A stretch of 5,654 nucleotides of DNA from an archaeon (lineage in GTDB: Archaea > Asgardarchaeota > Hermodarchaeia > Hermodarchaeales > Hermodarchaeaceae): positions 1 through 5,654 of the forward strand of contig JABXGU010000415.1 of assembly GCA_016550415.1 (NCBI GenBank), read 5' to 3'. Position numbers and translations under genes: made by a program. Below are positions 1 through 4,446 of the stretch, in pieces (the first letter of the stretch is position 1; every line of letters begins with the position of its first letter). The notes under the pieces are model-generated. The model saw only the letters and a list, made by a program, of their open reading frames with translations, ran no database searches and was not told the origin of the DNA.

Positions 1-4
1 CACA

Positions 5-98
5 CGATAGCGGGATGGGGCGTCCTAGAACGAGGACATAAAGGAGGAGAGGGGGAGAGGGGAATGAAAGACACAGGGAAGGAGACCCCATCCTATCG
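5..98. repeat. Long inverted repeat enclosing a polypurine tract
   Basis: The arms at 5-9 plus 13-20 and at 86-98 are complementary over 13 pairs (CGATA and GGATGGGG against CCCCATCC and TATCG), with a three-base bulge at 10-12. Inside, 22-26 and 33-37 form a small GTCCT/AGGAC hairpin. Positions 38-85 are almost entirely purine on the plus strand, rich in GGAG and GAGGGG runs. The structure could belong to an RNA on either strand or be a DNA-level element. It matches no RNA family I recognise. The complementarity is seen directly; any role is unknown. Confidence 0.55.
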
Positions 99-159
99 CC
101 GTAGTAGTGTCGTGTTACCTCGTTCGGTGTGTTGTGTGTGGAGAACTGTGTTCCATGAT

Positions 160-230
160 GAGGTGGAGTTGGGGTTGGAAAGGGTGCTTTCTTGAAGTGA
201 AAGCATTGGTGTTGTGCTCTATTCCACCTC
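160..230. other. Nested stem-loop in the left intergenic region, function unknown
   Basis: An outer stem pairs 160-169 (GAGGTGGAGT) with 221-230 (ATTCCACCTC) over 10 pairs including one G-U. An inner perfect 7-pair stem joins TGCTTTC at 185-191 to GAAAGCA at 199-205 over a 7-base loop. Just downstream, 244-258 can form another small hairpin. The whole stretch 1-353 has no convincing coding sequence. Positions 100-190 are strongly G/T-biased on the plus strand, unlike a normal gene in this window. It may be part of a structured RNA, or of the long 3' untranslated region of the phosphatase transcript, but neither is proven. Confidence 0.4.
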
Positions 231-299
231 GGGGAACTCCCGTTATCCAACTGGGTATAGGTGGTACTGAATTTAAAACGTTTCCTTTTACTGTTGGAG

Positions 300-333
300 T
301 TTTTTCCGTAAATCAGAGTAGATTCGGAAAAAA
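300..333 (-). terminator. Hairpin with T-tracts downstream of the phosphatase gene
   Basis: Six T at 300-305 followed by CCG pair with CGG and six A at 325-333, and AATC at 311-314 pairs with GATT at 321-324, leaving a 6-base loop and a 2-base bulge. The element lies about 20 bases beyond the phosphatase stop codon. Read on the minus strand it carries a U-tract on each side of the stem, so it could act in either direction. Archaeal termination depends mainly on U-tracts, which fits. Confidence 0.55.
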
Positions 334-353
334 TGACTGAACAGCATGTTACC

Positions 354-2072
354 TTAGGAAGTGTTCCGAGTTCTTCTGCGGAAGACGAGGGCTAGTGAAA
401 TGGTTAAGGTGAAGCCAAGGATGATGGAGAGAAGGGGGAATCCAGGGATACCAGGTGGGGGAGGGGTCCAAGTCGAATCCTGAAATGTGACACGGAAGGT
501 GATAGAGGCGGCATTACCATAGGGATCGAATGCTGTGACGTTTAATCCAAAAGTTATTCCGGTAGCGCCTGTTGTACTTTCGAGAAGGCCTGAGCTAGAT
601 ATTTCAAAATTAGAGGTGTCATTAACTAGCCAATCAGTGACTCCGGAACGGTCAGTGGCATTGAGCTGGAGAACCAGTCCGAGGCCATATTCGACGATTT
701 GATCTTCGGGGATGTTTAGCCAAGTTGGAGTGATTGTGTCGCGTATTTGGAATTGAAAGGTGCTTGAGAGGATGAGCCCACTGGAGTCGTTGACGTTGAC
801 TTCGACTCCGTAGTCTCCAACCGCTAGTGAGGTTGTGTTTTGAATCAATCCTGTGCTATCGATGGCGAAGTTGGTAGTATCATTGATCCACCAGGTATCA
901 ATGGGATTAGTGGAGAAGGTGCTGAGCTGGTAGGAGCACGAATCTCCAAATTCGATTTGTTGATCTGTAGGAAGGTCGGTCCATTCGAATGGAAGATGTC
1001 CTGGAACAAGGTCAAAGGCTTCGAAAAGGTATTCACCGATGTCGGTGAGATGAGTGAATGTGGGAAGAGTTGTTGTGGTGTTGTGATAGACAAATACTGG
1101 TACTGGGGCGTTAGTATGATAGGTATCAGTGAATTGGTATTGCAACACGGGATTGGTCATGTTGACCCAAAGGCCGCCACATTCATGGTCGGCGGTGACA
1201 ATCAGGAGGGTGTGGTTATTTTGTTGGGTGTACTCATATGCAACTTGCACAGCTTCGTCGAAGGCAATGGTTTCGCCGATAGTGTGGTTGATGTGCCAAT
1301 CATGGCAGGCGTGGTCAATCCGACCGCCTTCGACCATTAGGAAGAATCCGGAAGAGCTCCGATCTAGGATCTGCAATGAGAGGTTGGTCATTTCTTTCAG
1401 ATGGGGTTCGAAGAGAGGGTTGCGATCGTATTCGTAATTCATATGGTAATCAGTAAATAACCCGAGTAGGTAATCGGCACTTGCACTCGCAATCATGTCG
1501 TTTCGATTTTGCACAATCGTGTAGCCAAGGCTAGTCGCTGTTCCTAGTTGGGAGGAGTAGTATTCGAGTCCCCCACCGAGGAGAACTTCAATGTCTTTGG
1601 TAATTTGTTGTTGAGCGATTGTATATTGGTCATTGCGAGATGGGACATGTGACGAAAAGGGAGCTGGTGTTCCGTGCGTAAGAGTAGTGGTTGTCACTAA
1701 ACCGGTGGCTTTACCTAATGCTTCAGCGGCTTCTAGAATCGTGGTCAAATTTTCACCAGTCGGTAACATAGCAACCATATTGTTGTTCGTCCGATTCCCA
1801 GTTGCGAGGGCTGTTGCCGCGGCGGCAGAGTCGGTCACTGAACTATCCAAAGAATACGTTTCGATATCGCCAAGGTACGACAATTCATCCATAGTTAAAT
1901 TTCCGGATGTTCCCAGCCATTTCTTGGTAGCATTAATTTGTCCCCAACCCATTCCATCTCCAATCATCAAAATAACGTTCTCAAAAGGCGCATCAGAAGG
2001 TGGAGGTGCAACGAGTACATTTTGGCTGACCTGTACCACTGGAGTGATCACAGTTATTGGAAAAGGAGACAT
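354..2072 (-). CDS. Secreted, membrane-anchored PhoA-type alkaline phosphatase with two cadherin/Ig-like repeats
   Basis: This is a metal-dependent phosphomonoesterase that should release inorganic phosphate from organic esters on the outer cell face. All PhoA hallmarks are present (numbered from the ATG at 2070-2072): Asp39 in IGDGMG, nucleophile Ser82 in TDSAAAATA, His133/Thr135 in THGTPAPF, Glu248, Asp253 and His257 in VEGGRIDHACH with the same spacing as E. coli PhoA 322/327/331, Asp295-His296 in ADHECGG, and His319. Residues of about 367-443 and 454-532 form two related cadherin/Ig-like repeats sharing a WxxNDTxNF core. A proline-rich linker follows, then IPGFP, a hydrophobic helix (about 545-564) and RRRTR, a tripartite surface anchor. 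About 15 N-glycosylation sequons fit an extracellular protein. The ATG start lacks a signal peptide; one lies in frame just upstream (see 2073-2123). The family call is firm; the anchoring mode is inferred. Confidence 0.95.
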   Translation of the reverse strand: MSPFPITVITPVVQVSQNVLVAPPPSDAPFENVILMIGDGMGWGQINATKKWLGTSGNLTMDELSYLGDIETYSLDSSVTDSAAAATALATGNRTNNNMVAMLPTGENLTTILEAAEALGKATGLVTTTTLTHGTPAPFSSHVPSRNDQYTIAQQQITKDIEVLLGGGLEYYSSQLGTATSLGYTIVQNRNDMIASASADYLLGLFTDYHMNYEYDRNPLFEPHLKEMTNLSLQILDRSSSGFFLMVEGGRIDHACHDWHINHTIGETIAFDEAVQVAYEYTQQNNHTLLIVTADHECGGLWVNMTNPVLQYQFTDTYHTNAPVPVFVYHNTTTTLPTFTHLTDIGEYLFEAFDLVPGHLPFEWTDLPTDQQIEFGDSCSYQLSTFSTNPIDTWWINDTTNFAIDSTGLIQNTTSLAVGDYGVEVNVNDSSGLILSSTFQFQIRDTITPTWLNIPEDQIVEYGLGLVLQLNATDRSGVTDWLVNDTSNFEISSSGLLESTTGATGITFGLNVTAFDPYGNAASITFRVTFQDSTWTPPPPGIPGFPLLSIILGFTLTISLALVFRRRTRNTS

Positions 2073-2123
2073 CAGAAGTATACTAAGCAGTATCGATAGG
2101 GAAACAATTGGAATTAATTTCAG
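2073..2123 (-). other. In-frame signal-peptide extension of the phosphatase, probable CTG start
   Basis: The phosphatase frame stays open upstream of its ATG to a stop at 2154-2156. It reads (T)RLRRRGWIIL and then, from the CTG at 2121-2123, KLIPIVSLSILLSILL joined to MSPFPITV. That is a textbook signal peptide or membrane leader, which an exported phosphatase needs. No ATG, GTG or TTG occurs in frame here. The candidates are CTG (2121-2123), ATT (2124-2126) and ATC (2127-2129). The CTG sits 10 bases after a GAGG at 2134-2137, the same spacing as in the neighbouring plus-strand genes. I infer that translation starts here and gives a 589-residue precursor. A sequencing error or an ATG-to-CTG change would look the same. 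Confidence 0.65.
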
Positions 2124-2133
2124 AATGATCCAA

Positions 2134-2169
2134 CCTCTTCGTCGTAACCGAGTTTATGTTCATTTTAAA
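2134..2169 (-). promoter_or_regulatory. Phosphatase promoter: TATA box and Shine-Dalgarno site
   Basis: Read on the minus strand, TTTAAAAT at 2169-2162 resembles an archaeal box A. A GAGG Shine-Dalgarno core follows at 2137-2134. The distance from box A to the SD is 32 bases, against 31 in the two plus-strand genes next door, which supports the arrangement. The out-of-frame ATG at 2161-2163 overlaps the TATA box, so it would lie upstream of the transcript start and is not a likely initiator. The divergent gap of roughly 100 bases also carries the promoter of the first seven-helix gene. Confidence 0.5.
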
Positions 2170-2211
2170 TTGTTCGAATAACGCAGCAATTTTCTTGTTT
2201 AAGGCTTCATT

Positions 2212-2260
2212 GAAAAACGAGGGTTTTTATACAACCTTCAATCGAGAGCAGAGCGGAGGG
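2212..2260 (+). promoter_or_regulatory. Promoter and ribosome site of the first seven-helix gene
   Basis: GAAAAACGAGGG precedes a TTTTTATA box at 2224-2231, with GGAGGG at 2255-2260. A transcript starting about 25 bases past the box would begin just before the SD. The same arrangement, with identical TATA-to-SD spacing of 31 bases, precedes the paralogue at 3055-3103, which strongly supports both. The SD lies 10 bases before the ATG at 2271 but only 4 before the TTG at 2265, so it favours the ATG. Confidence 0.75.
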
Positions 2261-2270
2261 TTTCTTGGTA

Positions 2271-3002
2271 ATGACCTTCATTGAAGCTCCTTTACATTTC
2301 GGGCTACTCTTGACAACGACAATCATTTTATTACTAATGACACTCATAGGGTTTCTGTGGGTTATAAGAACTGAGAATGCGCGTGCCAGTATTTGGTCGG
2401 GATTCTTAGCGATTTTTTTCGCGTTCTTTACGTTTCTAATTCTCACAATCATGGTCTTTCAGGTACCTGCTGTTGCGACAGTGAATGAACTCTTGCCGTA
2501 TTCATTGGGAGCATGGACATGTGTTTCGTTCCATGCTTTCTTCCTATTGTACTATGTCCTAGGATTCACGTGGCTGCAAAAACGAGTCTGGCTTGCCATC
2601 CTGCCTGTTATAGGTACCATGGGATTTGTGGCAATCTTGTGGATATATGCCACGCCGGCGAATATGACCCTTGTTTTTGATGGTGTCATGAATTGGCTAG
2701 CGATGCCAATAAGTATCGTTGGCGTCGGTGGCGTCCTAGCAATCTTCTATATGTTCTTGGCACCAACCTTTGCGGTCTATCAGGTCACGAAATCGCAAGA
2801 AGGCATGGTAAAGATGGGGAACTGGATTGGATGGATTGGTCTCTTACTGTGGTTCATTGCTGCACTTCTTATGGCTCTGGTCCTTTATGTTGCACCGTAC
2901 ATGCTCTTTGTCTTAGCCCTTGCGACTGTCGCTCATATGCTTGTGTTCATCGGTTGGCTCATGGCCACACGGGGAACGAGCCCACAGACATCAACTGGAT
3001 AA
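2271..3002 (+). CDS. Seven-helix membrane protein of unknown function, copy 1
   Basis: This is a 243-residue integral membrane protein that I cannot assign to a named family. Hydrophobic segments lie near residues 10-32, 43-64, 78-100, 107-127, 146-170, 186-207 and 210-231. Basic residues cluster in the loops after helices 1, 3 and 5 and at the C-terminus, so the N-terminus should be outside and the C-terminus inside, as in GPCR-like or sensor 7TM modules. No enzymatic or soluble domain is attached. Residues shared with the downstream paralogue include EAP near the N-terminus, P-A-x-A-T-V and LPY between helices 2 and 3, His88 in HAFF, and DGVxNxLxMP (137-146) between helices 4 and 5. The motifs sit mainly in outer loops, suggesting a ligand or partner site there. 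The ATG at 2271 is preferred over TTG 2265 because of SD spacing and because the paralogue begins at the matching point. Confidence 0.85.
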   Translation: MTFIEAPLHFGLLLTTTIILLLMTLIGFLWVIRTENARASIWSGFLAIFFAFFTFLILTIMVFQVPAVATVNELLPYSLGAWTCVSFHAFFLLYYVLGFTWLQKRVWLAILPVIGTMGFVAILWIYATPANMTLVFDGVMNWLAMPISIVGVGGVLAIFYMFLAPTFAVYQVTKSQEGMVKMGNWIGWIGLLLWFIAALLMALVLYVAPYMLFVLALATVAHMLVFIGWLMATRGTSPQTSTG

Positions 3003-3004
3003 AT

Positions 3005-3052
3005 AATGCCTGATATTCCTTTAGATGCATATCGGGCATTTCCCTCTTTTTT
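3005..3052 (+). terminator. Strong hairpin plus T-run terminator after copy 1
   Basis: AATGCCTGATAT at 3005-3016 pairs with ATATCGGGCATT at 3029-3040 over 12 pairs with one G-U and a 12-base loop. A pyrimidine stretch follows, ending in six T at 3047-3052. It begins three bases after the stop codon and ends just before the promoter of the next gene, so the two paralogues are probably transcribed separately. Confidence 0.75.
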
Positions 3053-3054
3053 CT

Positions 3055-3103
3055 GAAAAGCAAGCGTTTTTATAGCCAATGCCAAGGATGGAAGCCTGGA
3101 GGG
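3055..3103 (+). promoter_or_regulatory. Promoter and ribosome site of the second seven-helix gene
   Basis: GAAAAGCAAGCG precedes TTTTTATA at 3067-3074 and GGAGGG at 3098-3103, nine bases before the ATG. The block aligns almost base for base with 2212-2260, including the 12-base offset from GAAAA to the TATA box and the 31-base offset from TATA to SD. This suggests that the duplication included the control region, or that spacing has been kept by selection. Confidence 0.75.
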
Positions 3104-3112
3104 TTTTTCTGA

Positions 3113-3838
3113 ATGCTCTATGTCACTGAAGCACCAATTAAATTTGGGTTAGCGGCAGCTGTTTGTATACTGGCAATAATCGGAGTAATATTGTCTATCT
3201 GGTTGGTGAGAAAGTCGCAGGGTTTCTATCGGACCATGCGGACCTTTTTTGTGCTATCTCTGATTTGTTTGTCCATCGGCTTCCTGTTCATCGCTTTGTC
3301 CTTTTACAATCTTCCAGCCGCTGCCACTGTTGAACAGATGCTGCCTTATAATCAGCTTATCTATGCGTTTATCGGATTACATGCCTTTTTCCTGTGGTTG
3401 TATTTCTGGTGGCAATGGTTCAATGAAAAGAAATGGCGTTTGATATTCCCTGTCATACTAACTGGTGTTTTTCTTGTACTCCTTATGATCTTGCCAACGC
3501 CTCTCACGACAGGCATTGTGTCGGATGGCGTGAACAACTACTTGGTCATGCCCCTTCCACTATCTGCGTATGGGGCTATTCTCATCCTGTGGTATCTGCT
3601 ACTCGTGCCATTTATTGCGTTATATCGTTTAGCAAATGAACGGGAAGGGAGAAACAAGACCTGGACATGGATCAGTCTCTTTTCCTTAATTCTATGGTTT
3701 ATAGCAGTGATGATGATGGCAATGGTCGCCTTCATTCCCATTGGTATGCTTTATGGCCTTGGACTAAGCTTTGTCGCATGGCTTCTTTTCTCCATTTCAG
3801 GCAGCCAGATTCAACTCCCGATGACCCCTGAACCTTAA
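3113..3838 (+). CDS. Seven-helix membrane protein of unknown function, copy 2 (paralogue)
   Basis: This 241-residue integral membrane protein is clearly homologous to the gene just upstream along its whole length, with no large gap. Predicted helices lie near residues 10-32, 44-64, 81-101, 108-127, 147-171, 185-206 and 208-228. Loops after helices 1 (RKSQGFYRTMR), 3 (NEKKWR) and 5 (NEREGRNKT) are basic and should be cytoplasmic. Shared signatures are TEAPIKFG, PAAATV and LPY, His90 in HAFFL, DGVNNYLVMP (138-147) and LWFIAxxMMAMV in helix 6. The two proteins have diverged considerably, so the duplication is not recent. Helix 7 has no lysine, which argues against a retinal-binding rhodopsin. 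The gene has its own promoter and terminator. Its function is unknown; a sensory or transport-accessory role is only a guess from topology. Confidence 0.85.
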   Translation: MLYVTEAPIKFGLAAAVCILAIIGVILSIWLVRKSQGFYRTMRTFFVLSLICLSIGFLFIALSFYNLPAAATVEQMLPYNQLIYAFIGLHAFFLWLYFWWQWFNEKKWRLIFPVILTGVFLVLLMILPTPLTTGIVSDGVNNYLVMPLPLSAYGAILILWYLLLVPFIALYRLANEREGRNKTWTWISLFSLILWFIAVMMMAMVAFIPIGMLYGLGLSFVAWLLFSISGSQIQLPMTPEP

Positions 3839-3843
3839 TCACT

Positions 3844-3884
3844 CCCGTAGCATTCCTGATGATGCTACGGGCCTCACCCTTTTT
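3844..3884 (+). terminator. Strong hairpin plus T-run terminator after copy 2
   Basis: CCCGTAGCAT at 3844-3853 pairs perfectly with ATGCTACGGG at 3862-3871 over an 8-base loop. CCTCACCC and five T at 3880-3884 follow. It begins six bases after the stop codon. The layout, a perfect stem followed by a short pyrimidine spacer and a T-run, matches the terminator of copy 1, although the stem sequences differ. Confidence 0.75.
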
Positions 3885-3977
3885 CAAACGATACATATTC
3901 TTAGATGAGAAGGCTAAAACAAAAAACAGAACAATACACTCGCCAAATGGACTCTATAGTCAAGCTGTTAGGTGGAG

Positions 3978-4212
3978 GTGCCCGAGAAAGACCGGGCACG
4001 TCCCTGTGTGGTCATCCCCCTATATCCCCAAAGGGAAGCAACGTAGACACAGGACGTTCATCGGTGCCAGATGCCTCAGGAAAAAACATCTGAGGTTCGG
4101 ACAACGGGAGGAGGGATTTGGGAGGGACAGGATTCGGGAGGGTTCCCCGGGTGGGATTGATTTTTCGAGGCGCCGGGACAACCGATTCACGTCCTTGGTG
4201 CTTCCCGGAGTC
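3978..4212 (+). ncRNA. Candidate structured RNA, family unknown
   Basis: This part of a gene-free gap is much more self-complementary and G-rich than its surroundings. Helices seen: GTGCCCG 3978-3984 with CGGGCAC 3993-3999; 3998-4009 with 4047-4057 (11 pairs, one bulged C), capped by TCCC/GGGA at 4025-4036; two competing helices in 4068-4095; an outer stem 4131-4140 with 4202-4212 (one bulge) enclosing 4170-4179 with 4191-4201 (one bulge). A TATA-like CTATAG at 3954-3959 lies about 25 bases before the first helix, consistent with a plus-strand start near 3978, but the strand is not certain. I looked for RNase P, SRP, 5S and tRNA signatures and found none. The rest of 3885-4446 holds two dyads and a weak promoter (listed separately) and otherwise nothing I can name. 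Confidence 0.4.
4106..4142 (+). other. G-quadruplex motif
   Basis: Four GGG runs at 4106-4108, 4113-4115, 4120-4122 and 4124-4126 are separated by loops of 4, 4 and 1 bases, which meets the standard three-tetrad pattern. Two further GGG runs at 4136-4138 and 4140-4142 offer alternatives. In RNA from the plus strand this would compete with the stem that uses 4131-4141. The motif is seen directly; folding is inferred. Confidence 0.5.
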
Positions 4213-4242
4213 TTCGTTACCAAATAGTACTTTCTGAGTAGA

Positions 4243-4283
4243 GCGTTTGCGTAGTTCCCATAATCGAAACTACGCATTTGCGC
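4243..4283. promoter_or_regulatory. Perfect dyad upstream of the regulator, possible operator
   Basis: TGCGTAGTT at 4248-4256 and AACTACGCA at 4268-4276 are perfect inverted copies with an 11-base spacer. GCG at 4243-4245 and CGC at 4281-4283 extend the symmetry beyond a small internal loop. It lies about 165 bases before the start of the Lrp-type regulator. Lrp/AsnC proteins bind imperfect palindromes and often control their own genes, so an autoregulatory site is plausible. It lacks a T-run, so it is a weak candidate terminator for the RNA upstream. Confidence 0.4.
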
Positions 4284-4288
4284 AGTAT

Positions 4289-4315
4289 TTCAGTTCGAAA
4301 TGATGTGAAACTGAA
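4289..4315. promoter_or_regulatory. Second dyad upstream of the regulator, possible operator
   Basis: TTCAGTT at 4289-4295 and AACTGAA at 4309-4315 are perfect inverted copies with a 13-base spacer. The centre lies about 40 bases, or roughly four helical turns, from the centre of the preceding dyad. This would suit oligomeric Lrp-like binding on one face, but the arm sequences of the two dyads differ, so they may not bind the same protein. Confidence 0.3.
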
Positions 4316-4358
4316 TAAAAATAAGGAAATTTCACGCGATTGCGGGCTTCCGAGTCCT

Positions 4359-4367
4359 CTTAAAAGG
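4359..4367 (+). promoter_or_regulatory. Weak TATA-like box for the regulator gene
   Basis: CTTAAAAGG, preceded by a CGAG purine stretch, is the most box A-like sequence in the 130 bases before the regulator. It would place the transcript start near 4388 and leave a leader of about 60 bases. The match is poor compared with the promoters of the seven-helix genes, and no good Shine-Dalgarno site precedes the start codon. Confidence 0.25.
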
Positions 4368-4446
4368 TTTACACTTTGTTAGATACATGCACTGACTAAG
4401 TTGTGATTTTCGAGAGAAGGGCAAAGCATATCAGCGTCTGAACCGC

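Noticed and set aside
5..98. tRNA-like topology on the minus strand (acceptor-like GGATGGGG/CCCCATCC next to a GTCCT/AGGAC arm)
   Set aside because: The arm loop has six bases and lacks the TTCRANY pattern, and the middle is a polypyrimidine run with no D-arm or anticodon arm.
155..161. ATGATGA resembling box C of a C/D guide RNA
   Set aside because: No box D (CTGA) or C'/D' pair occurs at the right distance; the first CTGA is over 100 bases away.
1..195. Plus-strand open frame from the window edge to the TGA at 193-195, with a protease-like TIAGWG
   Set aside because: The frame runs through the purine tract and so encodes mostly G, E, K and R. No catalytic motif follows and the short similarity is likely chance.
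107..340. 77-residue plus-strand open frame
   Set aside because: It has no recognisable domain, an odd Cys/Trp-rich composition, no ribosome site, and it runs through the terminator hairpin.
2161..2163. Upstream ATG as the phosphatase start through a frameshift
   Set aside because: It is out of frame and sits in the probable TATA box. The CTG with SD spacing explains the signal peptide without an indel, though a sequencing error cannot be excluded.
840..2181. Long plus-strand open frames (840-1340 and 1633-2181) opposite the phosphatase
   Set aside because: They are antisense shadows of a firmly identified gene and their products show no family features.
2265..2267. TTG as the start of the first seven-helix gene
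   Set aside because: It is only four bases from the SD; the ATG at 2271 has better spacing and matches the paralogue's N-terminus.
2271..3838. Microbial rhodopsin or heliorhodopsin identity for the seven-helix proteins
   Set aside because: Neither protein has a lysine in helix 7 for retinal attachment.
3978..4212. RNase P RNA or SRP RNA
   Set aside because: The conserved GAGGAAAGTCC and ACAGA/GGCTTA elements of RNase P and the GGAAGG...AGCAGCC loop of SRP helix 8 are absent; GGGAAGCAACG at 4033-4043 is only a loose resemblance.
3859..4277. Open frames on both strands in the 3885-4446 gap (plus 3859-4227, minus 4020-4277)
   Set aside because: The plus frame starts inside the terminator stem. 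Both products are low-complexity and basic, without domains, and follow the RNA-like helices rather than codon structure.
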